Source: Flavobacterium araucananum (lineage in GTDB: Bacteria > Bacteroidota > Bacteroidia > Flavobacteriales > Flavobacteriaceae). Taken from it: 64,000 nucleotides of DNA. The DNA lies in assembly GCF_002222055.1 (NCBI RefSeq), contig NZ_MUGS01000017.1, positions 18,850-82,849 on the forward strand, read 5' to 3'. The notes below the pieces were generated by a model. It was not told where the DNA came from. It worked only from the letters and a program-made list of their open reading frames with translations, and did not search any database. The translations under genes and the position numbers were made by a program. The first letter of the stretch is position 1; each line of letters starts with the position of its first letter. Shown here in pieces: positions 50,755 through 62,071 of the stretch.

Positions 50755-53727
50755 TTATGCCTGTTTGTGTTTTTCTTCGATTGTATGTTTCTCATCACTT
50801 GAAATCGTGTCTACCAATACCGGCGTAGCGATAAATAATGAAGAATAAGTTCCTACAACAATACCAACTAACATCGCGAAGATAAATCCTCTAATTGATT
50901 CTCCACCAAAAATAAACATTGTCAACAATACAATGATCATCATTAATGACGTATTCAACGTTCTTGATAATGTAGTATTAATAGAAGCATTTACGATATC
51001 TTCAAAAGTACCTTTACGGTTACCGATGATAAATTCTCTAACTCTGTCAAATACAATTACGGTATCATTCATAGAATATCCAATAACGGTAAGAATTGCA
51101 GCGATAAAGTGCTGATCCATTTCCATGTGGAAAGGCATGAATTTATAACATAAAGAGTAGATCCCTAATACAAAGATAACGTCATGCGCTACAGCTGCAA
51201 TTGCACCTAATGAATATTGCCATTTACGGAAAGATACCATTAAGTATAAGAATATAGCTGCCATTGCACCAAGAACTGCCCAATATGAGTTTGTTTTGAT
51301 ATCCTCAGAGATAGAAGCTCCAACTTTAGAAGATTGTAAAACTCCAACTCTTTTACCGTCGAAAGTATTCGTGAATTTGTCATAACTAACGTTAGTGAAA
51401 TATTTCGCTAATGCATCATATAATTTTTTGTTCACTTCTTCGTCAACAGCAACACCGTCTTCTTTGATTTTGTATTTGGTTGTGATTTTTAACTGATCAT
51501 CATCACCTAAAATTTTAGCTTCAACAGGAGTACCAAAAGCAGCAGATAATTCATCTGAAACTACTGTAGCATCTACTGGTTTTTCAAATTTAACCTGGAA
51601 TGTTCTACCTCCAACAAAATCAACACCTTCATCTAATCCGTTAACAAAGAAGATAGAGATTAAACTTACTACAACTACAATTGAAGAGAAGATGTAAGTG
51701 AATTTTTTGATTTTAATAAAGTCAAAGTGGAAATTAGTAAACCAGTTTTTAGTAATGTTTGTAGAGAACGTTAAATCAGCTTTTCCAGCAATGTTTCTGT
51801 CGATAAAAATTCTAGCGATAAAAATTGATGTAAACATTGAAGTTACGATACCAATAAGCAATGTTAAAGCAAATCCTTTAATTGGTCCTGTTCCAAAAAT
51901 AAACAAGATAGCTCCAGTTAAAACGTGTGTTACGTTTGCATCTATAATAGAACGCATTGCACCGTGCCATCCGTAAGATGCAGCAACTGCTTCTGATAAA
52001 GATTTACCTTCACGTAATTCTTCTTTTGCTCTTTCAAATATAATAATATTCGCATCTACCGCTGTACCCAATGTAAGTACGATACCTGCAATACCTGGTA
52101 ATGTTAATACAAAACCAAAACTTGCCATAATCCCGAATAAGAAAAGTAAGTTCAATAATAAGGCAAGGTTAGCATACCAACCTGCTTTACCATAATAGAA
52201 TACCATCCATAAACAAACTAATAAAAATCCTAATACTGATGAAATTGTACCTGCATCAATTGCAGCCTGACCTAAAGATGGCCCTACAACAGTTGATTGA
52301 ATAATATCAGCAGAAGCTGGTAATTTACCTGCATTTAATACGTTTGCTAAATCTTTAGTTTCAGCTACGTCAAAAGAACCTGTAATTTCAGATCTTCCAC
52401 CTGCAATTGGTCCACTGGTAACACCCGGAGCCGAGTAAACAATATCATCTAAAACAATAGCAATATAACTTTTTTGAGAAAAAGCTCTACCTGTTAATTC
52501 TTCCCAAACCTTAGCACCCTGACTGTTCATTTGCATAGAAACAGCTGGTTTTCCTAATTGGTCAAAAGTATCTTTTGCATCAGTAACAACACCACCGCTC
52601 ATTGCTGGAACGTTGTCTCTGTTTCCTTTTAATGCATATAATTCTACAGCTTCAAGGCTTTTTCCTTTAGCATCTTTAATAGTAGTTGGTTTACTCCAAA
52701 CAAATTTTGCATTGTGTTGGTCAGCAGCCAATAAAACTCTGATGTCTGCTCTTTTAAAATATGCGTTTACAACTGCAGTATCTTTTGGAGCAAAATAACC
52801 TAAAACTGGTCCACCACCCTGACTTAACATTTTGTCAAATAATGGATTGTTTCCTTTTTTAGTGTCAACTGAATCTTTAGCATCTGTTAATAAAGCATTC
52901 AATGAATCTTTAGCAACAGTTTTAGTTTCTGTTTTCTTGATTTCAGTCTTTTTCAAAGCCTCATTAGAAGCCATTAAAAAGTTACCAATTTCTTCTACTT
53001 TATAAGTTTCCCAGAACTCTAATTGAGCTTTTCCACCTAATAATTTTTTAATTCTATCAACATCTTTAGCACCTGGAAGCTCTACTAAGATTCTTCCTGT
53101 TTCTCCTAATTTTTGGATGTTTGGTTGTGTAACACCAAATTTGTCGATACGCTCTCTTAATACTTTGTAAGCACTTTCAACAGACTCATCAACTTTTCTT
53201 TTGATTACTTTTTGAACTTGTGAATCAGACATTTGAAAATCGATTCCACCTTCTCCTTGTAAACTTCTGTTTGCAAAAATATCTGGTGATGCTAATTTTA
53301 CAGTTCCGTTTGAATTCGCTTCAAAAGCTTCAAAAAACTTACTTAAATAAGTTTTGTTTCCTTCTAAATTTGCAGACGCATCAGCTAATGATTTATTAAA
53401 TACCGGATTTTTAGAATTGTTTGCTAATCCTTTTAAAACATCTTTAATAGAAATTTGAAGAATCACGTTGATTCCTCCTTCTAAGTCAAGACCTTTATTT
53501 AGTTGTTTGTTTTTTACTTCATTATAAGTAAAATCCGAGAAACCAAGATTGAACACTTTTTCTTTACCAATAGAGTCTAAATATTTTAGCTCTTTGTCAG
53601 GATTATCTCCTGCAAAAGCTTTAGCCTCACTTTTGACATTATTTGCCACAAAAGTGAACGAAAGTTGGTAAATACTTACCAATGCAAATAGAATTGCGAA
53701 AAATTTAATAAGTCCTTTATTCTGCAT
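50755..53727 (-). CDS. secDF: Protein translocase SecDF fusion
   Basis: The product has 990 aa. SecD and SecF are fused as in other Bacteroidota. It has 12 membrane segments, a large first periplasmic domain (about 30-490) that opens LDLEGGINVILQIS and ends QMNSQGAKVWEEL..GRSEITG, the SecD block GTAVDANIIIFERAKEELRE near 580, and the SecF half from about 680 with GVDFVGGRTFQVKF and a final DTVIVFDRVREF. It uses the proton gradient to pull secreted proteins through. ATG 53727; the promoter on the minus strand is at 53885-53855. Confidence 0.97.
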   Translation of the reverse strand: MQNKGLIKFFAILFALVSIYQLSFTFVANNVKSEAKAFAGDNPDKELKYLDSIGKEKVFNLGFSDFTYNEVKNKQLNKGLDLEGGINVILQISIKDVLKGLANNSKNPVFNKSLADASANLEGNKTYLSKFFEAFEANSNGTVKLASPDIFANRSLQGEGGIDFQMSDSQVQKVIKRKVDESVESAYKVLRERIDKFGVTQPNIQKLGETGRILVELPGAKDVDRIKKLLGGKAQLEFWETYKVEEIGNFLMASNEALKKTEIKKTETKTVAKDSLNALLTDAKDSVDTKKGNNPLFDKMLSQGGGPVLGYFAPKDTAVVNAYFKRADIRVLLAADQHNAKFVWSKPTTIKDAKGKSLEAVELYALKGNRDNVPAMSGGVVTDAKDTFDQLGKPAVSMQMNSQGAKVWEELTGRAFSQKSYIAIVLDDIVYSAPGVTSGPIAGGRSEITGSFDVAETKDLANVLNAGKLPASADIIQSTVVGPSLGQAAIDAGTISSVLGFLLVCLWMVFYYGKAGWYANLALLLNLLFLFGIMASFGFVLTLPGIAGIVLTLGTAVDANIIIFERAKEELREGKSLSEAVAASYGWHGAMRSIIDANVTHVLTGAILFIFGTGPIKGFALTLLIGIVTSMFTSIFIARIFIDRNIAGKADLTFSTNITKNWFTNFHFDFIKIKKFTYIFSSIVVVVSLISIFFVNGLDEGVDFVGGRTFQVKFEKPVDATVVSDELSAAFGTPVEAKILGDDDQLKITTKYKIKEDGVAVDEEVNKKLYDALAKYFTNVSYDKFTNTFDGKRVGVLQSSKVGASISEDIKTNSYWAVLGAMAAIFLYLMVSFRKWQYSLGAIAAVAHDVIFVLGIYSLCYKFMPFHMEMDQHFIAAILTVIGYSMNDTVIVFDRVREFIIGNRKGTFEDIVNASINTTLSRTLNTSLMMIIVLLTMFIFGGESIRGFIFAMLVGIVVGTYSSLFIATPVLVDTISSDEKHTIEEKHKQA

Positions 53728-53854
53728 TATTACTAAAAATTAATTATGTTTTATTGTTTATTTTTGTTTTAAAGTCCCATAAAATAAGCCCTGACATGAG
53801 TTTTTAAAACTAAAAAATCGAGATCACGAATTACAACATTTTTTTTTAACCGAG

Positions 53855-53885
53855 CAAATATATAATTAACGAAAAGATTAACCAA
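53855..53885 (-). promoter_or_regulatory. secDF promoter
   Basis: On the minus strand TTG at 53885-53883 and TATATTTG at 53862-53855 are 20 bp apart, matching the Bacteroidota consensus. Confidence 0.7.
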
Positions 53886-53904
53886 TTTATTTATTAATTA
53901 ATCT

Positions 53905-53932
53905 CAAAAAAAAGACTGCAAAAGTGCAGCCT
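53905..53932 (-). terminator. mdh terminator
   Basis: Arms 53913-53920 and 53925-53932 (AGACTGCA / TGCAGCCT, one mismatch), loop AAAG; on the minus strand T residues follow. Confidence 0.7.
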
Positions 53933-53954
53933 TTTCCTTTTTTTACGAAAATCG

Positions 53955-54890
53955 TTATACTAAAATCGATTTTAGAGCATCATTCATCCCTCGAACTGCA
54001 TCTGCACTTTTTGCAAATAACGCTTTTTCGTGGTCATTCAATTTGATGTCCAAAATTTCTTCTACTCCGTTTTTACCTATTATACAAGGTACTCCTATAC
54101 ATATATCATTTTGACCGTATTCTCCCTCAACAAAAACAGAACATGCAATCATTTTTTTCTGATCGTTTAAAATACTGTCTACCAAGAAAGCAACAGATGC
54201 TCCCGGCGCATACCAGGCAGATGTCCCTAAAAGACCTGTAAGAGTAGCTCCGCCTACCATTGTATCAGCAGCTACTTTTTGCAATACTTCTTCTGAAAGA
54301 AACTCAGTAACCGGAATTCCGTTATAAGAAGCCAAACGTGTCAAAGGAATCATCGTGGTATCACCATGACCACCAATAACCATTGCAGAGATATCATTTG
54401 CAGGTTTATCAAGAGCCAGAGAAAGATACGTTCTAAAACGAGAACTGTCTAACGCTCCACCCATACCAATAATTCTGTTTTTAGGTAATCCTGTAGCTTT
54501 TAGAGCTAAGTAGGTCATAGTATCCATTGGATTAGAAACTACGACTATTATAGTATTTGGAGAAAATTTCAATACATTTTCAGCAACTGTTTTTACAATT
54601 CCTGCATTTATACCTATTAATTCTTCACGAGTCATTCCTGGTTTTCTTGGAATTCCTGATGTAATAACAACTACATCACTTCCGGCAGTTTTAGAATAAT
54701 CGTTGGTTACGCCAGATACTTTGGTATTAAAACCTGTATTTGTCGCACATTGCATAATATCCAACGCTTTCCCTTCGGCAAAACCTTCTTTAATATCCAA
54801 CAACACTACTTCGCTTGCAATTCCTCTATAAGAAATAACATCTGCACATGTAGCTCCAACATTTCCTGCTCCTACAATGGTAACTTTCAT
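53955..54890 (-). CDS. mdh: Malate dehydrogenase, LDH-like type
   Basis: The product has 311 aa. It interconverts malate and oxaloacetate with NAD in the TCA cycle. The Rossmann motif VGAGNVGATCADVISYRG is N-terminal, substrate loop SGIPRKPGMTREEL with the MDH-type Arg, NPMDTMTYLAL and catalytic His in GGHGDTTMIPL. This is the lactate-dehydrogenase-like MDH group usual in Bacteroidota. It lies 110 bp after gyrB in the same direction, with the dispersed repeat of locus 4 between; a shared transcript is possible. Confidence 0.95.
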   Translation of the reverse strand: MKVTIVGAGNVGATCADVISYRGIASEVVLLDIKEGFAEGKALDIMQCATNTGFNTKVSGVTNDYSKTAGSDVVVITSGIPRKPGMTREELIGINAGIVKTVAENVLKFSPNTIIVVVSNPMDTMTYLALKATGLPKNRIIGMGGALDSSRFRTYLSLALDKPANDISAMVIGGHGDTTMIPLTRLASYNGIPVTEFLSEEVLQKVAADTMVGGATLTGLLGTSAWYAPGASVAFLVDSILNDQKKMIACSVFVEGEYGQNDICIGVPCIIGKNGVEEILDIKLNDHEKALFAKSADAVRGMNDALKSILV

Positions 54891-54899
54891 ATTTTATAC

Positions 54900-54995
54900 T
54901 TTATCGGTTATTAATTAATTTGTTTATTTGATAAATTGACAATTCGTTTAATCGTCTAAGTAAATTTAAACAATTAAACGAATTGGCGATTAAAA
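54900..54995. repeat. AT-rich dispersed repeat, locus 4, between gyrB and mdh
   Basis: TTGACAATTCGTTTAATCG and, facing it, ACAATTAAACGAATTGGCGA form a loose inverted repeat of the same family as loci 1 to 3. Confidence 0.6.
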
Positions 54996-54999
54996 TTTA

Positions 55000-56970
<1,971 letters not shown>

Positions 56971-57138
56971 CTAACACGCAAATATATAAAAACGCAAATT
57001 ATATATCCGTTAAAATACGACTTAAAGCACTTAAGTTATTAACACAATTGTTTAAAAAATCAAAAAATAAATTCAAAAAGCCAACTTTAAATTCTAATTT
57101 TCCTAAATTCTAATTTCTAAAAATAAGAATAACATAAA

Positions 57139-57176
57139 AAAATCCGAAACAAACATGAAATGCCATTTCGGATTTT
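57139..57176 (-). terminator. Terminator after the M16 peptidase gene
   Basis: Arms 57139-57149 and 57166-57176 (AAAATCCGAAA / TTTCGGATTTT). A close relative lies at 60054-60093, see below. Confidence 0.75.
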
Positions 57177-57206
57177 GGAATTTAAAAATTAAAAATTTAT
57201 TCTTTT

Positions 57207-59942
57207 TTACTTTTTATTAAAGTCTCCGGCGTAAATCGACGTCATTTTTTCCAGACTTAAATACTTTCTCAAAACAGCATTTACTTCTTCGACTTTTAAG
57301 GTTTTTACTTTGCTTTCAAGCGTATCATAATCCTCAAGCGGGATTCCGTATTGAAGATAAGTATTTGTTAAACTCATCAGCGTATCATCGGTACCTAATC
57401 TTGTTTTTCGCTCATTTTGCCAGCTTACCAGATTTGATTTTAACTCATCTGCTGTAAAACCGTCTTTTAATGCTTTTGCAATTTCTTCTTTTGCAGCAGT
57501 TTCGACAGCTTTTTTCTTGGTTGGGTTTAGAAAAGCATAATAACTCCAAAATGCGACATCGCTGGTAATTGGAACATCGATAAAAGAACCTGCTCCATAA
57601 CTTATTCCTTCTTTTTCTCTTAACCTCATTGGGATTCTGGCACTCAAAAATCCTCCGCTTCCTAATATTTCATTGGCCATAACAAATGCCGGGTAATCAG
57701 GACTTTTTCTATCCATCTTAAAACTTATTCTCCCCAGAGCAACTGCATTCTCTTTGTCCGGAGTAATTAAATCTTTATCTGACTTTTCGCTTTCAAAATA
57801 AGTAGGCAAAGCAAGTTCATATTTTGATTTAGAATTCCATTTACCAAAAGTGTTTTCTAAAATTTCTCCTGTAGATTTGGCATCCAGATCTCCTACTACA
57901 GTGCCAACACCATTATTCCCACCCAAAATATTGCTATAAAAATCAACTATTTCAGCTTGTTTTATCTTTTTAAAAGCATCAATTTGTTCCTGAATCGTCA
58001 GGGTATAAAAAATACTTTCTTTTGGATATTTTGTAGTTTGTCTGTTAATTTCTGTAAACGCAACTGATTGCGGATCATTAAGATTAGCTTCGAGATAGGT
58101 ATTATATTCACTGATTGTTTTTGTTAATTCATTTTCAGGAAAAGTAGCATTAACAAGTAAATCACCCAAAATTGCCATTACTTCTTTAAAGTTTTCTTTG
58201 TAAGTGCTCACATTTACGGATAGGGTTTGTCTTGAATAATTAAAATCTATACTTGATTTTAATTGATCCAATCTGTCCTGAATCTGCTCTTTGGTTTTAG
58301 TCTTTGTTCCTGTTTTTAGCAATTGTGCCAATATACCACCGGCATTAGTTTTACCTTTTAAATCTTTTTCATTACTCACTTGAAATTTAAAACTCGCCTG
58401 AACTTTTCCGCCTTTTATTTCTTTTTTAATCAATCCGTATTTTGCACCATTGCTTAGTTTGCCTTCTACAAAATTTTGCTTTAAGTTTTTAATCGATGCT
58501 TCAAACGGAGCTGCTTCTTTTTCTAAAGCTTTTCCTTTGTACTCTTTTGTAAATGCCAACAATTGCTCATCTGTATATTCTGCCGGTTTTACCCTTTGCT
58601 CATCCTTAGACGGTATAAATACACCTACTGTTCTATTGTTGCTTCTAAAATATTTTTCGGCAACTCTTTGTATGTCTTCTTTGGTTAACTTTTCGATCGC
58701 ATCACGATACAAAAAGCCAAGCCTGTAATCTCCTGCTCCAATAATTTCTGTAAGGTTTATAGCAAACGATACGGTATTATTTTTTACGCTTTCAATTTGT
58801 TTTATAATTTTAGCTTTCGCTCTGCTTACATCTTCGTCTGTATATTTTGTAGATCCTATTTTATCGAGTTCTGTTCTAACAATATCTTTTGTTGCTTTTA
58901 CATCTTTATCATTAGGAACTGCAACGCCAAAATAAATATAACTTGCGTCTCTGGTTGTAGGTTGCCAAAAATAAATACTGGAAGCTTTTTGTGTTTCTAC
59001 CAATGTTTTATACAAATAACCGGATGGATCTGCTGTTAAGATTTCTCCTAAAGCATCAATTGCTGCATAATCTTTATCTGCATAAGCGGCAGTATGATAT
59101 ACGGCTCCCACATTTTTACTGTCTCCTGCTCTGTTTAATTCTACATATTTCTCACCATCCTGAGCCGGTTCTATCGTATACGTTTTATCTAAAACACGCT
59201 TAGGTTTAGGGATTGCGCCAAAATATTGCCCTACATATTGCAATGCTTTTTGCTCGTCAAACTTTCCTGCAATGATTAGGGTTGAATTATCCGGCTGGTA
59301 ATATTTTTCATAAAAAACTCTTAGTGTATTTGCTCTAACACGTTCTATATCTTCCTTACTGCCAATTGTACTTCTACCGTAGTTGTGCCACAAATATGCA
59401 GCAGATAGTATTCTTTCCTGCAAAACAGCATCCGGATTATTCTCGCCTATTTCGAATTCATTGCGTACTACCGAAAATTCTTTATCAAGATCTGTTTGCA
59501 AAATAGTTGAATTAACCATTCTGTCAGCCTCCATTTGGATACTCCACTTTAAATTTTCATCGTTTGAAGGGAAAATTTCATAATAATTAGTTCGGTCCAG
59601 CCAGGTCGTTCCATTGGCATTTCCTCCTTTATCTGAAAGCATTTTTTTGATATCACCCAAATTCTTAGTACTCTTAAAAAGCATGTGCTCCAGTAAATGT
59701 GCCATTCCTTTCTCGCCGTAACCTTCGTTTCTGGAACCTACATTGTAAACAATATTTACAATCATATTGCTTTGTGAAGCATCCGGAATCAGCAATACTT
59801 TTAATCCATTATTTAATGAATATTCCTTGACACCTTCAATATTTTTAATGTATTTTGGTGCTTCTGTCTTTTTTTGTGCATAAAGTAAGGGTTGTGAAAC
59901 AAGTGAGCAGAACAAAATCCCACCTAATAATAAGTTTCTCAT
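57207..59942 (-). CDS. M16 family zinc metallopeptidase (two-domain)
   Basis: The product has 911 aa. Signal peptide to about 22 (LVSQPLLYAQ), so it is exported. The zinc motif HLLEH is at 82-86 in GMAHLLEHMLFKST, followed by the usual Glu ligand in FSVVRNEFEIGENNPD about 75 residues on. The second M16 half (about 470-911) has no HxxEH and should be structural, as in pitrilysin-like enzymes. Substrate: peptides, in the periplasm or outer membrane. Terminator-like hairpins flank the gene. TATATTTG on its strand at 59985-59978 is a plausible -7. Confidence 0.92.
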   Translation of the reverse strand: MRNLLLGGILFCSLVSQPLLYAQKKTEAPKYIKNIEGVKEYSLNNGLKVLLIPDASQSNMIVNIVYNVGSRNEGYGEKGMAHLLEHMLFKSTKNLGDIKKMLSDKGGNANGTTWLDRTNYYEIFPSNDENLKWSIQMEADRMVNSTILQTDLDKEFSVVRNEFEIGENNPDAVLQERILSAAYLWHNYGRSTIGSKEDIERVRANTLRVFYEKYYQPDNSTLIIAGKFDEQKALQYVGQYFGAIPKPKRVLDKTYTIEPAQDGEKYVELNRAGDSKNVGAVYHTAAYADKDYAAIDALGEILTADPSGYLYKTLVETQKASSIYFWQPTTRDASYIYFGVAVPNDKDVKATKDIVRTELDKIGSTKYTDEDVSRAKAKIIKQIESVKNNTVSFAINLTEIIGAGDYRLGFLYRDAIEKLTKEDIQRVAEKYFRSNNRTVGVFIPSKDEQRVKPAEYTDEQLLAFTKEYKGKALEKEAAPFEASIKNLKQNFVEGKLSNGAKYGLIKKEIKGGKVQASFKFQVSNEKDLKGKTNAGGILAQLLKTGTKTKTKEQIQDRLDQLKSSIDFNYSRQTLSVNVSTYKENFKEVMAILGDLLVNATFPENELTKTISEYNTYLEANLNDPQSVAFTEINRQTTKYPKESIFYTLTIQEQIDAFKKIKQAEIVDFYSNILGGNNGVGTVVGDLDAKSTGEILENTFGKWNSKSKYELALPTYFESEKSDKDLITPDKENAVALGRISFKMDRKSPDYPAFVMANEILGSGGFLSARIPMRLREKEGISYGAGSFIDVPITSDVAFWSYYAFLNPTKKKAVETAAKEEIAKALKDGFTADELKSNLVSWQNERKTRLGTDDTLMSLTNTYLQYGIPLEDYDTLESKVKTLKVEEVNAVLRKYLSLEKMTSIYAGDFNKK

Positions 59943-60049
59943 AGAATATATTTAAAGATTAGTTTATTTTTGGTACCCAAATATAGTATTTTTCTTAATA
60001 GGTTGCTTGACCTTAAAGTCCAATAACTAAAATTCTAAAGTTTAAATCA

Positions 60050-60093
60050 CAAAAAAATCCGAAACCAACATTTGACATGTAGTTTCGGATTTT
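60050..60093 (-). terminator. Terminator after the degenerate asparagine synthase paralogue
   Basis: Arms 60054-60065 and 60082-60093 (AAAATCCGAAAC / GTTTCGGATTTT). The stem is nearly the same as the one at 57139-57176, one gene away. Confidence 0.85.
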
Positions 60094-60147
60094 GTTATCG
60101 TTATCCAAAATTAAATTTTTGGATTTTATATTTTCTCTATTACTATT

Positions 60148-61764
60148 CTAAACGGCTACACTGGATTTTGCGGCTTCAAAATTACCTTCTAAGTGAGCGG
60201 CATTGGCTCTTCCGCTTGGATCCTGATTTTCCTGCCATTTCGGAATCCATTTTCTAACCGTATGTGCAGCGCTTATTTGCGGATAAAATTTATGAAAAAT
60301 AGATCTGTAAAGATAGGCTTCTTTTGTTGTTGGCGAATTGTACGGAAACTCAGTACTTGCAGCTGCCAATTGCTCATCTGAAACCTGTGTTGCGCAATAC
60401 TCGATTAATTGATCAATCCAATTGTATCCAACTCCATCAGAAAACTGTTCTTTTTGTCTCCATAAGACTTCGGTTGGCAAATACGGATTTTCTGGTGTAT
60501 CAAATGCTTTTCTTAAGATATATTTTTCGACACTATCGTACTTTTTTGGCTGTTTCTCTTCTGGCTTGATGCGAATTGTAACATCCAAAAATTGCTTATC
60601 TAAAAACGGAACTCTGGTTTCGATACCGTTTGCCATTGTTGACTTATCGGCACGCAACAAATCGGCAGTAAATAATTTCTGAACTCTCTCAATCGTTTCT
60701 TTCTGAAATTCTTCTGTAGAGGGTGCATTTCTAAAATACAAATGACCGCCAAATACTTCATCAGCCCCTTCTCCTGAGAGAATTACTTTTACACCTTGGT
60801 CTGCTATTGCTTTTGATAAGAAATACATTGGTACTCCGGCTCTTACAGAGATAATATCATAAGTTTCGATATGATAAATTATTTTCTCCAGGATAGAAAC
60901 ACCTTCTTCTACGGTAAAATATACTTCATGATGTTCTGTCCCCAGAAATTCGGCTGCTTTTCTGGCTGCAATATTATCCGGCGAATCTGCATTTAAACCT
61001 ATAGAAAAGGAATGTAATTTTTCACCTTTCTCTTTCAATAAACGAGCGGCGATTGCAGATAATAAAGATGAATCTAAACCTCCTGAAAGTAATACTCCCA
61101 CAGGAACTTCGCTCATTAAACGCTTACTGGTAGCTTCTATTAATGTTTCGCGAATTAAATCCAGATCTAATACCTGATTCGCTTTTGTATAATCTTCGTA
61201 TTCCGGATTGTAATATTTTACAAAACCAGTTTTGCCTGTATAATAATGTCCGGGAGGGAAAGTCGAAAATGATTTGCACTGATCTGCAATGGATTTCATT
61301 TCTGACGAGAAATAAATTCGTCCTCTTTCATCCAGTCCGTAATACAAAGGCTTAACACCTACTGCATCTCTGGCAGCAATATAATTATCCCCATCTATAA
61401 TTACAAAAGCAAAATCACCGTCAAGCATATTGCAAAACTTGTATCCAAATTCTTCGTACAAATGCACAATTACTTCAGAATCTGATTTTGTTCTAAAGGT
61501 GTGTTCTTTTAAGACTGTTTCTTTTAATTCTTTATAATTATAGATTTCTCCATCATGAACCATCCAGGCTTTATTTGTTCCCTGAATAGGTTGCTTACCT
61601 GATTTTAAATCGATAATCGACAAACTTTCATGGCACATAATACTGCCATTTTCCATAATATGTAAATCACTCTCATCAGGACCACGATGCGACATTCTTG
61701 TAGAAAGCTCTTTTACGAGTTGCGGGTCTTTTCCTTTACCTATAACGGCTAATAATCCAGACAT
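60148..61764 (-). CDS. Asparagine synthase B paralogue with inactivated glutaminase site
   Basis: The product has 538 aa with the two-domain AsnB layout. The N-terminal nucleophile is gone: it opens MSGLLAVIG where AsnB has MCG, so Cys2 is Ser (TCT for TGT). Two more glutaminase residues differ: S47 in HESLSIID replaces the Arg of HERL, and D71 in HDGEIYNY replaces the Asn of NGE. The synthetase half is intact: LLSGGLDSSLLSAIAARLL (PP-loop), ILSGEGADEVFGGHLYF, WRQKEQFSDGVGYNWIDQL. It should not cut glutamine but could use ammonia, or have another role. The canonical paralogue lies just upstream. Own promoter at 61957-61925. Confidence 0.88.
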   Translation of the reverse strand: MSGLLAVIGKGKDPQLVKELSTRMSHRGPDESDLHIMENGSIMCHESLSIIDLKSGKQPIQGTNKAWMVHDGEIYNYKELKETVLKEHTFRTKSDSEVIVHLYEEFGYKFCNMLDGDFAFVIIDGDNYIAARDAVGVKPLYYGLDERGRIYFSSEMKSIADQCKSFSTFPPGHYYTGKTGFVKYYNPEYEDYTKANQVLDLDLIRETLIEATSKRLMSEVPVGVLLSGGLDSSLLSAIAARLLKEKGEKLHSFSIGLNADSPDNIAARKAAEFLGTEHHEVYFTVEEGVSILEKIIYHIETYDIISVRAGVPMYFLSKAIADQGVKVILSGEGADEVFGGHLYFRNAPSTEEFQKETIERVQKLFTADLLRADKSTMANGIETRVPFLDKQFLDVTIRIKPEEKQPKKYDSVEKYILRKAFDTPENPYLPTEVLWRQKEQFSDGVGYNWIDQLIEYCATQVSDEQLAAASTEFPYNSPTTKEAYLYRSIFHKFYPQISAAHTVRKWIPKWQENQDPSGRANAAHLEGNFEAAKSSVAV

Positions 61765-61924
61765 ACTATTCTATTTTTTTTATTTTTTTTATTTTTTTGG
61801 TTACAACTAAACGATGCTAACCAATTACAACCTGATAACTTTCAGCTAAACTAAATATTTTTTTTTGCTTTTATGTAATAATACCACTACAATTTTGTTA
61901 ATTTAATTTTATTTCAGCTAATGC

Positions 61925-61957
61925 CAAATATAAAAAAGAAACTTAAATAATTTTCAA
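61925..61957 (-). promoter_or_regulatory. Promoter of the asparagine synthase paralogue
   Basis: On the minus strand TTG at 61957-61955 and TATATTTG at 61932-61925 are 22 bp apart, leaving a leader of about 150 nt. Confidence 0.65.
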
Positions 61958-62004
61958 AAAATATTTTTAAGTAGCTGAAATAACAGATTTTAACATTATA
62001 AGAC

Positions 62005-62033
62005 AAGAAAAACGCTCTCAGTATTGAGAACGT
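62005..62033 (-). terminator. Terminator after asnB
   Basis: Arms 62012-62020 and 62025-62033 (ACGCTCTCA / TGAGAACGT, one mismatch); T run on the minus strand. Confidence 0.7.
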
Positions 62034-62071
62034 CTTTCAAAATAATATATACTAATTCTAAAAATTCTTAT

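Larger units (their letters stand above)
61765..62071. other. 307-bp gap between the two asparagine synthase genes
   Basis: No gene. A terminator for the canonical gene is at 62011-62033; the promoter of the paralogue is at 61925-61957; a T-rich tract is next to the start codon. Confidence 0.65.

Noticed and set aside
50670..50798. Upstream extension of the barrel gene to 50798
   Set aside because: It would run through the secDF terminator and overlap secDF; the signal peptide begins at ATG 50669.
60148..61764. Missing N-terminal part or wrong start in the asparagine synthase paralogue
   Set aside because: The N terminus aligns with the canonical paralogue at residue 1, and the residues after it (G3, SHRGPD, HES) line up, so the Ser is in place of Cys2 and not the result of a mis-chosen start.
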